Source of the DNA: Burkholderiaceae bacterium
GTDB taxonomy: Bacteria; Pseudomonadota; Gammaproteobacteria; Burkholderiales; Burkholderiaceae_B
Length of the DNA stretch: 64,000 bases
Assembly: GCA_004322135.1 (NCBI GenBank)
Contig: SCSG01000045.1
Location: 53,639 to 117,638 of the forward strand
Direction: 5' to 3'
Shown here: one piece after another, positions 49,675-59,232 of the stretch
Numbering within the stretch: position 1 is the first letter of the stretch
How the letters are laid out: every line of letters starts with the position of its first letter
Program-made: the position numbers and the translations under genes
Notes under the pieces: generated by a model
The model's input: only the letters and a program-made list of their open reading frames with translations
The model's database searches: none
Told to the model about the DNA's origin: nothing

Positions 49675-50271
49675 TTAGCGGTTGACGTTTTCGCCATAGA
49701 AGGCAGATGGCAGGTTGTCCCGTGGCCACGCATCGCCGTCCTCGAACTGCGCGACCCCAACAGCGTGACGCGCCATGCCGGACTCCATCATGGCCATCGA
49801 GACGATTTCCGCTACGCCACGGTCAGTTACGCCGTTGTCACGTAGTGCCTTGAAGTCTTCATCCGTTAGCCCTTCGGTAAAGGCCATCTTTCGGGCAAAG
49901 CGCAAGACTGCCTTGGTCTTGGCATCTACCTTGTCTGAGTTTTCGAAGTCCAGAATTTCCGCGACATCGTCAGCGGTCATCTTGAAGTGCTCGATAAGGT
50001 GTGTTTGGTGGTTGTTGATGCAGCGTGGGCAGTCCACTTCACTGGCGCAAATCAGCGAAATCGCATTACGTATGGTGGGGGGCAGATCTCCGTCCATCAT
50101 CTGCAGACGTTTGGTCAGGCCCCACCAGTGTCGCAATAGATCCACGTCAAGAGCAAAAAACCCCCAGGTCGGGGTTAAGAAGCCATCACCCTTGGTTTTA
50201 CGTATGTCCTGAAAGATTTCAGCAACTTCGCCTTTGGCTTCCTGTGGTTTAACTAATTTGATTTTGTCCAT
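49675..50271 (-). CDS. Carboxymuconolactone decarboxylase/AhpD-like family protein
   Basis: ISLICASEVDCPRCINNHQTHLIEHFKMTADDVAEIL (CxxC + H motif); ATG at 50269-50271 preferred over the longer ORF. Confidence 0.8.
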   Translation of the reverse strand: MDKIKLVKPQEAKGEVAEIFQDIRKTKGDGFLTPTWGFFALDVDLLRHWWGLTKRLQMMDGDLPPTIRNAISLICASEVDCPRCINNHQTHLIEHFKMTADDVAEILDFENSDKVDAKTKAVLRFARKMAFTEGLTDEDFKALRDNGVTDRGVAEIVSMAMMESGMARHAVGVAQFEDGDAWPRDNLPSAFYGENVNR

Positions 50272-50411
50272 TGCAGCGTCTCCTGTTTCTATGGTTAGAG
50301 CCTGTTTGTCATTAGCCCGTGTCGTGTCGCATTTGTCACCATCATGCTTGATATCGTAAAGCCATAGACATCGTGATGTCAACATGTCATAATAACTTGA
50401 CAGAATAAATG

Positions 50412-50424
50412 GATGACAGTCATC
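50412..50424. promoter_or_regulatory. Palindromic candidate operator GATGACAGTCATC between AhpD-like (-) and FAH (+) genes
   Basis: 6-bp perfect arms around one nt; TGTCAACATGTCA and TTGACA elements lie just upstream (50377-50402). Confidence 0.4.
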
Positions 50425-50443
50425 ACAATAAGGGGGCGTAGTT

Positions 50444-51328
50444 ATGAAAATTGGACGGTGTGTTTGGGAAGGCCGGGTACTCCTTGGGGTGGTTGACGAG
50501 GCGCAGGAACGTGTATCGTTTGTACAGGATAGTTTCAGCCATAGTGCCAATCCCCTTATGGATTGGATCATATCCGGCGGCCCCGGCGCGGTGTCGACTG
50601 CGGGTTCTGCCAAGTTGGAAAACGTGCAGTTCCTGTCACCGTTCTCGGCGCTTCGGCGCAATGTATTCGCCGTAGGCAAAAATTACCGGGCACACGCTTC
50701 CGAATTCGACAAAAGTGGTTTCAATGCCACCGCAGGAACCAGCTCTATCCCCGACTATCCACAAATCTTCACCAAAGCAACCACTGCTTTGTCGGGGCCC
50801 TATGATGCCATCAGTTTCGATCCGGGCTTAACCCAATCCGTAGATTATGAAGGCGAAATCGCTGTCGTGATCGGCAAGGTGTGCCGTCGCGTAAGCCCTG
50901 CCGCAGCCATGGACTCCGTGTTCGGGTATGTCCTGCTCAACGATGTCACGGCACGAGACCTGCAGAAGCGGCATAGCCAATGGTTTTTAGGCAAATCCCT
51001 GGATTCGTTCTGTCCACTGGGTCCGTGGATAGCCACATGCGACGAGGTTCAGGCTGATAACTGCATGCTCAGTACATGGGTCAATGGTGAACAGCGCCAG
51101 CACGCATGCCTTAAGGACTTGATTTTTGACATCCCGACCCTGGTCTCCACGCTCTCGCAGGCCTTTACGCTGCAGCCAGGCGATCTCATTGCAACTGGCA
51201 CACCAGTGGGCGTAGGAATAGGTTTTACCCCGCCGCGTTTCTTGCAAAGTGGTGACGACGTGCGCATTTCGGCAACCGGTCTGGGTGAGATGCGTAATCG
51301 GGTGGTGACGGTGGGCGTTTCAGAATGA
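50444..51328 (+). CDS. Fumarylacetoacetate hydrolase family protein
   Basis: NVFAVGKNYRAHASEF, VDYEGEIAVVIGKVCRRV, FGYVLLNDVTARDLQ, GDLIATGTPVGVGIGFTPPRFLQSGD. Confidence 0.93.
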   Translation: MKIGRCVWEGRVLLGVVDEAQERVSFVQDSFSHSANPLMDWIISGGPGAVSTAGSAKLENVQFLSPFSALRRNVFAVGKNYRAHASEFDKSGFNATAGTSSIPDYPQIFTKATTALSGPYDAISFDPGLTQSVDYEGEIAVVIGKVCRRVSPAAAMDSVFGYVLLNDVTARDLQKRHSQWFLGKSLDSFCPLGPWIATCDEVQADNCMLSTWVNGEQRQHACLKDLIFDIPTLVSTLSQAFTLQPGDLIATGTPVGVGIGFTPPRFLQSGDDVRISATGLGEMRNRVVTVGVSE

Positions 51329-52053
51329 GCACACTTCGTGCCGACGCAGAAAGCGTATTGCATTTCCTCAGTGCGGGAGCCGCCAAAGGGGTCGTCATGG
51401 GCGTGGCCGAGCGCTTCCAGACCCAGGCAGGCTATCGCCTGGAAGGTGAGTTCGGGGCCGTCGGCGCGATGCGCGAAAGATTCGCGCAAGACCAAGAATG
51501 TGATTTCTTGATTTTGAGTCAAAGACACATAGACGAGTTAAGCCACGAAGGCCGCCTGGATCCGAAGGAAACACGACTCTTGGGCGTAGTGCGTACTGGT
51601 GTGGCGCGGCGTGCACAAGACCCTGACGTTTCGGTACACGACGCGGATGCCTTGATGCACACTCTGACGCAAGCTCCAGAAATATATTTTCCAGACCCCC
51701 ATAAGTCGACGGCTGGTATTCATTTTGCCCGCGTATTGGCCACGTTGGGGCTGGATCGAGTTTTGGCCGGCCGCTTGCGGCCACGTCCCAATGGGGCTGC
51801 GGCAATGCGCGAAATGGCCTTGGTTGGGGCTCGGGGTGCAATTGGATGCACGCAGATCACCGAGATTCTGTATACGCCGGGCGTGAGCCTGGTGGCGCCA
51901 TTACCGGCCCGCTTCGGTCTGGCAACGGTATACGCTGCAGCCATCCCCGAAAAACCCACGCACAACACGATGGCGGCAAGGCGTTTTGTTGAGCTTCTGA
52001 CAGGAACGGAGACGCGTACGCTGCGGATCGAGGCAGGCTTCGATGAGCAATAA
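51325..52053 (+). CDS. ModA-like periplasmic-binding-protein fold protein without recognisable signal peptide
   Basis: LHFLSAGAAKGVVMGVAERFQTQAGYRLEGEFGAVGAMRERF; TAGIHFARVLATLGL; ATGA overlap with FAH gene. Confidence 0.78.
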   Translation: MSTLRADAESVLHFLSAGAAKGVVMGVAERFQTQAGYRLEGEFGAVGAMRERFAQDQECDFLILSQRHIDELSHEGRLDPKETRLLGVVRTGVARRAQDPDVSVHDADALMHTLTQAPEIYFPDPHKSTAGIHFARVLATLGLDRVLAGRLRPRPNGAAAMREMALVGARGAIGCTQITEILYTPGVSLVAPLPARFGLATVYAAAIPEKPTHNTMAARRFVELLTGTETRTLRIEAGFDEQ

Positions 52054-52128
52054 CCCAGCCTTTCACCATGGATCATCGAGTGCTGTCAGAGGGTTGCGAA
52101 TGTTACGTCAAACAGGTTGAGGAGGCAT

Positions 52129-52530
52129 ATGTCGATTACACGGGGCAATCCGTCCAGCTTTAAAAATGTCCGCGCCGGTGTGTACAACCATTACGTGCGC
52201 GTAGACCATCCCAAAAGCATGATTTTTGTGTCTGGCCAGCTTTCGCGCGATGGGTACGGTGCACAAGTCGGGGTAGGCAGCATGCTGGAGCAAACCCGCC
52301 AGTGTTTACGCAATCTTGAGTTGAACCTGAAAGCGGCTGGTGCAGAAATGTCCGATGTTGTCTGGACGACGGTCTATACCGTAGATATGAGGGAATTGCA
52401 GGAAATTGTCGCGGCGCGTGAGGAACTGGACAACGGCGACTGTTTGCCGACCAGCACGATGGTTGAGGTAAACCATTTGAGCGAGCCCGGCTTGCTCGTG
52501 GAAATTCAGGCAATCGCCGTACTGAGCTGA
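52129..52530 (+). CDS. RidA family protein (YjgF/YER057c/UK114)
   Basis: NHYVRVDHPKSMIFVSGQLSRDG, MLEQTRQCLRNLELNLKAAGAEMSDVVWTTVYTVDM, LPTSTMVEVNHL. Confidence 0.9.
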   Translation: MSITRGNPSSFKNVRAGVYNHYVRVDHPKSMIFVSGQLSRDGYGAQVGVGSMLEQTRQCLRNLELNLKAAGAEMSDVVWTTVYTVDMRELQEIVAAREELDNGDCLPTSTMVEVNHLSEPGLLVEIQAIAVLS

Positions 52531-52614
52531 TCCTGGCGCGTTCAGGGCAGCATAACGATGCAGCGCCGACGGCGCATGCATGAATGCGGGAAACCAATTA
52601 GATCGGGAGCAGAT

Positions 52615-53511
52615 ATGAGCAGCATGATCATTCGAGGCGTCTTTTCTAATATGCCGACGGCTTTGACCGAAGACGGCCGCAGTATCGATACTGAGCGCAT
52701 GGGGGCGCATGTAAATTGGGTAATTGAGTCTGGTGTCAACGGGGTCAGCTGTTTGCTGGGATCGGGCGGCTTTACATATTTGACTGGCGACGAGCGCTAT
52801 CAAGTGGCTGAAGCCGTAATTAAAGCGGCCAGCGGCAGGGTGCCGGTGTTAGTTGGCATTACCGGAGAGAGCACAGCTGAAACCGTTGAGCTTGGCCGCG
52901 CGGTGGATGGCATGGGCGCAACCGCGCTCATGGTGCAGCCACGTTCCTTTCTGCCGTTAACGACAGCAGAGGTGCTCGCCCATTACGAAGCAGTGGCCAA
53001 GGCCGTGACCGGTCCGATCGGCATTTATAACCATCCACAGACAACAGGCTATGCGATCACCGATCGCGATTATGCGGAAATCGTTCGGCGAACTGGCGCT
53101 ATTGTCACAAAGGACGGTGGGCCGGATCTGTTCAACGTTCCAGCGGTCACGGACGCGTGTCGCGACCTCAAGATGAGCTATTTGTCGGGGGCAGAGTCCC
53201 TGCTGTTCGCCGCCTTTTTGCTTGGGGCCGATGGTTGTTGTGTCGCGATCGCCAGTGTTTTCCCGAAGGAGGTCTCCGATATGTATCGGAAAATCCAGAA
53301 TGGAGATGTCCCCGGCGCAAAAGCGGTTTATCTCCGCATGCTTCCAGTGCTGCGCGCGTTCAAGAAAATCAGTACACCACGAGCGGTCAAGGCCGCTGCC
53401 GAACTTAGAGGGCATTCTTTGGGTCCTCAAAGGGCACCAGTCCAAGATTTGAATGAGGCGGATACGGCGCTGCTCAAGGCCGCAATCGCCGCTGTGGAAA
53501 ACCAAGGTTAA
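52615..53511 (+). CDS. Dihydrodipicolinate synthase family (DHDPS/NAL class I aldolase-like) protein
   Basis: GVFSNMPTALTEDGRSIDTERMGAHVNWVIESGVNGVSCLLGSGGFTYLTGDER, VGITGESTAETVELGRAVDGMGATALMVQPRSF, YNHPQTTGY, VTKDGG. Confidence 0.88.
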   Translation: MSSMIIRGVFSNMPTALTEDGRSIDTERMGAHVNWVIESGVNGVSCLLGSGGFTYLTGDERYQVAEAVIKAASGRVPVLVGITGESTAETVELGRAVDGMGATALMVQPRSFLPLTTAEVLAHYEAVAKAVTGPIGIYNHPQTTGYAITDRDYAEIVRRTGAIVTKDGGPDLFNVPAVTDACRDLKMSYLSGAESLLFAAFLLGADGCCVAIASVFPKEVSDMYRKIQNGDVPGAKAVYLRMLPVLRAFKKISTPRAVKAAAELRGHSLGPQRAPVQDLNEADTALLKAAIAAVENQG

Positions 53512-53615
53512 AGAAACCTCGGGGGCCCGTATTTCGCGGGCATGCCGTGCATGGGCTTGCGTCATAAATATTAATTATTAAGCGGCATTCAATTATTAAA
53601 ATTCGGGAGACAGCC

Positions 53616-54965
53616 ATGAATCAAACTTACAGTCCGACTGCGGACAAGCCGGATGAGCGTCAGGCTTTCAAGGCAACCTTCAGTGCCTTCTTAGGATTTT
53701 TCGTCGATATGTTCGACGTGTTTTTACCGGTGATCGCACTTGCGCCGGCCATGATTTATTTTCGGCCGAAAGATATGAGTACTGAGCTGGACGTATTGTT
53801 TGCCTCGCTTATTCTGGCTGCCACTCTCATAGGGAGGCCGTTGGGTTCCGTTATTTTCGGCTATCTGTCCGACAGGGTGGGGCGGCACCCCATAACGATT
53901 CTATCCATCGTCGGCTTTGGAACGTGTACGCTACTGATTGCCATATTGCCAGGGCAGGAAACGTTGGGCATTTGGGCCATGGTGCTTCTGGTGGTGCTGC
54001 GGCTCATAGGCGGCGTTTTTTTGGGTGGCGAATATACCGCGGCTAATGTGTTGGCCATGGAAGCCGCGCCGAAACAAAAGCGAGGGCTGTACTCAGGAAT
54101 AATCCAGTGTGGCTACCCAGTGGCCTACTTGTGTATTGCAGCGTTGACATTGCTCATGCTGTACTTGTTTCCAGCGGATGGAACCATTGATTCACCTTAC
54201 GTGAAATATGGGTGGCGAATTTCCTTCTTCATTGGTGGCCTGATCGCATTTCTCGTAGTAATTCCGTATCGCTGGAACGTCCAAGAATCCAAATTGTGGA
54301 TAGAAGAGAAGACGGAAGAGGCAGGCCAGAAAAGACATAATCCAATCGTGGCCGTATTTACTGGGCAAAACCTCAAGCGTTTCGGCCAGGTGTTCCTGGT
54401 CTTGTCAGGAGCGTGGTTTCTTACTGTCGCGGCCGCGGCAGGTATGTTGCCACAGATCTTGCTCAAGGTCGTTGGATTAACGTCCAAGCAGATGTCGCTT
54501 TCCATTGTGGTCGCGTCGTTTTTCCTGATATTCGGTTACCTGGCAGCGGCGGCCTTTAGCCAATATATTGGCCGACGGGCAATGATTATTCTTTGGGCGG
54601 TCATTGCCGCAGTCGTCGGCGTATATGCCTACTACATGCTCTTGTACGGGCACGGTAATACCTATGGTGAAATCATCTTGTATGTCACCTTGATCATTGT
54701 TTCATTCACGTCTGTTTTTGGCGTCCTGGTGGTATATCCAAACGAGATCTTCCCGACCAATGTGCGCTCAAGCGGGTTTGGTATGGTGTTTTCCATTCCG
54801 GTCATCATCCCGTCGTTATACGGTATTTATGTCGATCTTTTGAGGGGCGTGATCAGCCCCAATGCGATGCCGTTCATCTTTGCGGGGATCGGCTGCATCC
54901 TGATGGTCGTGGGGGCCGCTATCGGGCCGGAAACCAAAGACGCGGAGCTTGATGAGATTGTTTGA
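53616..54965 (+). CDS. MFS transporter (sugar/metabolite:H+ symporter-like)
   Basis: GRPLGSVIFGYLSDRVGRHPITILSIVGFG, LGGEYTAANVLAMEAAPKQKRGLYSG. Confidence 0.93.
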   Translation: MNQTYSPTADKPDERQAFKATFSAFLGFFVDMFDVFLPVIALAPAMIYFRPKDMSTELDVLFASLILAATLIGRPLGSVIFGYLSDRVGRHPITILSIVGFGTCTLLIAILPGQETLGIWAMVLLVVLRLIGGVFLGGEYTAANVLAMEAAPKQKRGLYSGIIQCGYPVAYLCIAALTLLMLYLFPADGTIDSPYVKYGWRISFFIGGLIAFLVVIPYRWNVQESKLWIEEKTEEAGQKRHNPIVAVFTGQNLKRFGQVFLVLSGAWFLTVAAAAGMLPQILLKVVGLTSKQMSLSIVVASFFLIFGYLAAAAFSQYIGRRAMIILWAVIAAVVGVYAYYMLLYGHGNTYGEIILYVTLIIVSFTSVFGVLVVYPNEIFPTNVRSSGFGMVFSIPVIIPSLYGIYVDLLRGVISPNAMPFIFAGIGCILMVVGAAIGPETKDAELDEIV

Positions 54966-55011
54966 GTCTTTTCGCCCTTGGCAGGTGTTCACATAACAAA
55001 TAGGTGACGTT

Positions 55012-55215
55012 ATGGCTGGCTATGTGCAGGATCCGGGCTCGATCCTTGATCTGGGTGCAAAATTCCGGCGTGGGGACGACACGCCACTTGATCTGATAGC
55101 ACGCCTATTCCAGCGCATGCGGGAAAGCGAGCCATACGTCAAGGCGTGGTTGCGGCCCGATCAGGTGGGGGAATTGGGGCGTCCGCAGGAGCGATTTGGC
55201 TTCGGAGAGAATTAA
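55012..55215 (+). CDS. 67-aa ORF resembling the N-terminus of amidase-signature enzymes; small protein or remnant
   Basis: DPGSILDLGAKFRRGDDTPLDLIARLFQRMRESEPYVKAWLRPDQV resembles amidase N-termini, but no GGSSGGS-type amidase core follows. Confidence 0.45.
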   Translation: MAGYVQDPGSILDLGAKFRRGDDTPLDLIARLFQRMRESEPYVKAWLRPDQVGELGRPQERFGFGEN

Positions 55216-55407
55216 CCTACTGCTGGAGGCGCGGCAATCGCAGTAATGCTGCAAATGTCGCCTGGGGCGCGCCCGATACATTCAGGCTTTTGACATGATA
55301 TTTACTGCTGCCCCCGATGGGTTTCGCTGGTCAACGCCTCCTGAAACCTTCCTAGGGAATATCGACTTAAATAAGCCTGAATTTTTAATACCCAGCGGCG
55401 TTCAGAT

Positions 55408-56307
55408 TCAAATTTGTGACTCAAAAAGAAGCTGACGGAACCATTGGTTACGCGGGTCGGTGTGGTAGCGTGCATGCCAGAACACGTTGACGGAGAAGGA
55501 GGGTAGTGGCAGTGGATGTTCCGCGTAGGCTAGATCAAAGTCTTTTTCGTGCGCGACGGCGGCAATACGGGGTACCGTTGCCACAAGGTCCGATCGCCTT
55601 AGCAGGTTGGGTACGCTTGCAAACCTTGAAACGTAAAACTGGATTTGTGCGTCAAGGCCGCTTTGAAGTAGTTGGGTGGTTGCCATGTAATGGCCTGGAT
55701 CTGATGACTCAATCAATATATGCCTGGCCTGCATGAAATCAGCCGCACTGGGCCGCTTGCTAGCGAATGGGTGCCCCTTGCGAAACAATACAACGTAATC
55801 GGATTCGAGTAGCTTTCTCTGAAAGTAGCCCGCCGATAGTTGAGGTAATAAGCCAATTGCGATGTCGATTTCGCCGTTCTCCATCTTACGATTGAGTGAT
55901 CGCGGTTGATAAACCATTGAACGCACGCGTACGTTGGATGCGCCACTACGAAATTTGTCGATTAGCTGAGCCAGAAGGTAGGACTCTCCGAAATCGGTCG
56001 TGGCAATGGCAAATGTGTCGTGAGAATTCTCACTGTCGAAGGAAATTCGCTGATTGACCGCGTTTTTGACCGACACGAGGGCATAGGCGATAGGCCCAGC
56101 AAGCAGTTCGGCAAGTGGGGTAGGCTTCATGCCACGAGCAGTGCGCTGGAACAGAGGGTCGTTGAAAGTACTGCGCAGGCGGTTGAGGGCCTTGCTGACG
56201 GCGGGTTGTGAGAGCGAAAGGTTTTCGGCCGCAACAGATACTTTTCGAACGTTCATCAACTCATCGAAGACGACGAGAAGATTGAGGTCAAGTTGCGTCA
56301 ATTCCAT
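55408..56307 (-). CDS. LysR family transcriptional regulator
   Basis: LDLNLLVVFDELMNVRKVSVAAENLSLSQPAVSKALNRLRSTFNDPLFQRTARGMKPTPLA. Confidence 0.93.
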   Translation of the reverse strand: MELTQLDLNLLVVFDELMNVRKVSVAAENLSLSQPAVSKALNRLRSTFNDPLFQRTARGMKPTPLAELLAGPIAYALVSVKNAVNQRISFDSENSHDTFAIATTDFGESYLLAQLIDKFRSGASNVRVRSMVYQPRSLNRKMENGEIDIAIGLLPQLSAGYFQRKLLESDYVVLFRKGHPFASKRPSAADFMQARHILIESSDPGHYMATTQLLQSGLDAQIQFYVSRFASVPNLLRRSDLVATVPRIAAVAHEKDFDLAYAEHPLPLPSFSVNVFWHARYHTDPRNQWFRQLLFESQI

Positions 56308-56515
56308 GACTACACGCGTCGTTATTCGAATTTGAAATATCGATTATATCAATAGGCTCGTTGCTCGTTTGTGGTGTATCTCGCACCATTAGGCGGATCA
56401 GATGTAAATCAGGATCGAACTGGACGCGACCCCGAGCACTTGCTGCATGCGTCGTGTTGGGGAAACGCCAGTGTGCTGTCAACCGCTACTGGATGTTGCA
56501 TAGCGAAAAGAAAAA

Positions 56516-57886
56516 ATGGAGACGCTAATGGGAGCTTTACCAACGGCAAAGAGTTTTTCAGATGGTGATTTGAAGAGCGAAATATCCGATAAGCAGTCAC
56601 GTAGATCGACGATAAGTGCAACGGCTGGCTTCTTTGTTGATATGTTCGATGTGTTCCTTCCTGTGGTTGTTCTGGCACCGGCGCAGGCATATTTTCAACC
56701 GGCCAACATGACTGAAACCGAGGCTGCCGTTGCTGGATCACTTATCCTCGCCGCTACCCTGCTCGGTCGGCCGCTTGGTTCGATTATTTTCGGGGCTCTG
56801 TCGGATCGGTTTGGGCGAAAGCCAATTACTCTCGTCTCGGTAGCCGGCTTTGGTATATGCACAATTCTGATGGGCCTGCTACCAGGGTATCAACATTGGG
56901 GCGTGTGGGCCTTGTATACCCTGATTGCTTTACGCTTTATAGGCGGCATCTTTCTTGGTGGTGAATACACTGCCGCGAATGTGCTCGCCATGGAATCGGC
57001 ACCCAAAGAGAAAAGGGGGCTTTATTCTGGTCTGATACAGGCCGGATACCCACTCGCGTACATTGCGATAGCCGCGCTTACCTTTCTTATGTTGAAAGTC
57101 TTTCCCATTGATGGTGGGTTGTCGTCACCGTACGTTAATTATGGCTGGAGGATTCCGTTCTTTCTCGGAGGCATACTGGCATTTGCAGTAATCATTCCCT
57201 ATAGAACTCTGGTCGATGAGTCCGTCATGTGGACCCGAACTAAGTCGAAGCGCAAGGCCAACACCCTAAAAATTCTCTTTAATAAGGACAATCGACGCCA
57301 TTTTATTCAGGTTGTGGTCGTACTGACCGGATTCTGGTGCACTTTGTTTGCGTCTGCCGCCGGACTCTTGCCGCGAGTATTGATGAGATTTGTACATCTC
57401 GGGGCACAAGACATGACGGTTGTGATCATGATTGCCTCAGTTGCACTGACGGTTGGCTTCATACTGGTGCCAAGCCTGAGCCAGATCACTGGCCGACGCA
57501 ATATGATCGTTTTGATGGGGCTGCTAGCTGGTACGGTAGGCACGTATTGCTACTATCTGCTGGTTACCGATCCGGGCAGTTTTATAAGAATAACTGTCCT
57601 GTCAACGATCGTCGTTGTGCTGACATCATCCGTGGCGGGAATAACAACTTGCTATCTGAACGAGCGCTTTCCAACTGAAATCCGATCTACCGGGTTTGGC
57701 GTTGCGTACGCAGCGCCTGTCATTGTGCCCGCGCTATATGGCGTGTACCAAGGGTTACTTGAGAAGATTGTGGCTCCGCAGTTTACCCCGCTGATACTAG
57801 TCGTCGTGGGTGGGCTGTTGACAATTGTCGGGGCGCTTATGGGGCCCGAAACGCGAGACGTTGACCTTAAAAGCACAAGCACATAA
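56516..57886 (+). CDS. MFS transporter, paralogue of 53616..54965
   Basis: GFFVDMFDVFLPVVVLAPAQAYF, GRPLGSIIFGALSDRFGRKPITLVS, LGGEYTAANVLAMESAPKEKRGLYSGLIQAGYP. Confidence 0.93.
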   Translation: METLMGALPTAKSFSDGDLKSEISDKQSRRSTISATAGFFVDMFDVFLPVVVLAPAQAYFQPANMTETEAAVAGSLILAATLLGRPLGSIIFGALSDRFGRKPITLVSVAGFGICTILMGLLPGYQHWGVWALYTLIALRFIGGIFLGGEYTAANVLAMESAPKEKRGLYSGLIQAGYPLAYIAIAALTFLMLKVFPIDGGLSSPYVNYGWRIPFFLGGILAFAVIIPYRTLVDESVMWTRTKSKRKANTLKILFNKDNRRHFIQVVVVLTGFWCTLFASAAGLLPRVLMRFVHLGAQDMTVVIMIASVALTVGFILVPSLSQITGRRNMIVLMGLLAGTVGTYCYYLLVTDPGSFIRITVLSTIVVVLTSSVAGITTCYLNERFPTEIRSTGFGVAYAAPVIVPALYGVYQGLLEKIVAPQFTPLILVVVGGLLTIVGALMGPETRDVDLKSTST

Positions 57887-59232
57887 TGCATCGCTCACTT
57901 TTGGTCGGACAGAACGGTTGTGTAAACGCATCCGGTGAAAACAGAAAACGGGATACGAGTGTTGCCGATGTCGTGGTGGTCGGTGCTGGCGTCATCGGCA
58001 TCACGACCGCCTACTATTTAATGCGCAAAGGACATACCGTTCATGTTGTCGATGAACACAACGAGGCAGCAAGTGGTTGTTCGTATGCGAATGGTGGGTT
58101 TCTTTCGCTGGGCCACGTTGTTCCATGGTCGCAGCCAGGGATCGCCAAGACCATGATCGGATCTTTGTTTAACCGTCAATCGCCGGCCCGGTGGCGATTC
58201 GACGGCACGGTGAGCCAGTTGCGGTGGCTGTGGGAGTTCTACAAAAATGGTACTCATGAAAAATTTGCCGTCAACAAAAAGGCACTTTATGACCTGGCCG
58301 TGTATAGCAGGCAATGTCTGGACACGCTGTTGGGCGGCCACGGCTTTGTATCTCGAGGCAGAACGGGCGTGTTGCAGATTACGCGGAAGATTGATCAACT
58401 ACCGGCCTTGAGGCGGCAGAGCGAAAGCTATCGCGGAACCGTGGTGCGTGGCAGAGTTCTGGAGGACAGGGCGTCGATTGCGTCGATCGATTCCGCGTTT
58501 AGCCAGTCGCCCGAGCGGCGTTTGTACGGGTTGTATGTCGATGACGACTACGCCGCCGATTGCTGTGAATTTACGCGTGCCCTGATGCAATATCTCGTGG
58601 AGCAGGGGGCTCGGTTTACAGGTGGAGTTCGAGTCCATAAGGTAAGTAGCTCGGCTGGCGGTGTATCGCTGAGTACTGACGATGCAGAGCTTCAGGCATC
58701 GAAAGTAGTTCTTTGCACCGGCGTAGGCACCGAGAGTTTGCTTCCCGGAAAATGCCGTTCAGGCATCTATCCGGTCAAGGGGTATGCCCTGACCGTCCCG
58801 GTAGGGGACGGTGTGAATACCCCTTCTCACCCGATCATCGATGGCGACAATAAAGTTGCCATAAGCCGATTGGGAAACAAAATCCGTATTACGGCTATTG
58901 CCGAGATAGTCGGACACGATGCGTTTATCGAACGTTCTCGCGTCGATCAAATGAAAGCCGTGTACGACGGGCTGTTCCCAGGTTCGGTTGATTGGAAAAG
59001 TGCGTCATCCTGGATCGGATTCAGGCCGACTCGTCCCTCTACGGTTCCTGTGATCGGTCCGTTAGGCGATAACGTGTTTATCAACGCAGGCCATGGTACG
59101 TACGGCTGGACGTTGGCATGCGGGTCGGCCAGCCTGCTTGCAGACTTGATGTGTGGGCATTCGGGCGAAATTTCAGCAGGTCCATATTTTCCCAGAAGTC
59201 GAGGAGATCTTTATGCCGGTAGTTACTGTTGA
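57886..59232 (+). CDS. FAD-dependent oxidoreductase, D-amino acid dehydrogenase (DadA)-like
   Basis: ADVVVVGAGVIGITTAYYLMRKGHTVHVVDEHNEAASGCSYANGGFLSLGHVVPWSQPG. Confidence 0.88.
   Translation: MHRSLLVGQNGCVNASGENRKRDTSVADVVVVGAGVIGITTAYYLMRKGHTVHVVDEHNEAASGCSYANGGFLSLGHVVPWSQPGIAKTMIGSLFNRQSPARWRFDGTVSQLRWLWEFYKNGTHEKFAVNKKALYDLAVYSRQCLDTLLGGHGFVSRGRTGVLQITRKIDQLPALRRQSESYRGTVVRGRVLEDRASIASIDSAFSQSPERRLYGLYVDDDYAADCCEFTRALMQYLVEQGARFTGGVRVHKVSSSAGGVSLSTDDAELQASKVVLCTGVGTESLLPGKCRSGIYPVKGYALTVPVGDGVNTPSHPIIDGDNKVAISRLGNKIRITAIAEIVGHDAFIERSRVDQMKAVYDGLFPGSVDWKSASSWIGFRPTRPSTVPVIGPLGDNVFINAGHGTYGWTLACGSASLLADLMCGHSGEISAGPYFPRSRGDLYAGSYC

Noticed and set aside
53511-53560. GCCCG...CGGGC hairpin after the DHDPS-like gene
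   Set aside because: Short stem, no T-tract; insufficient for a terminator call
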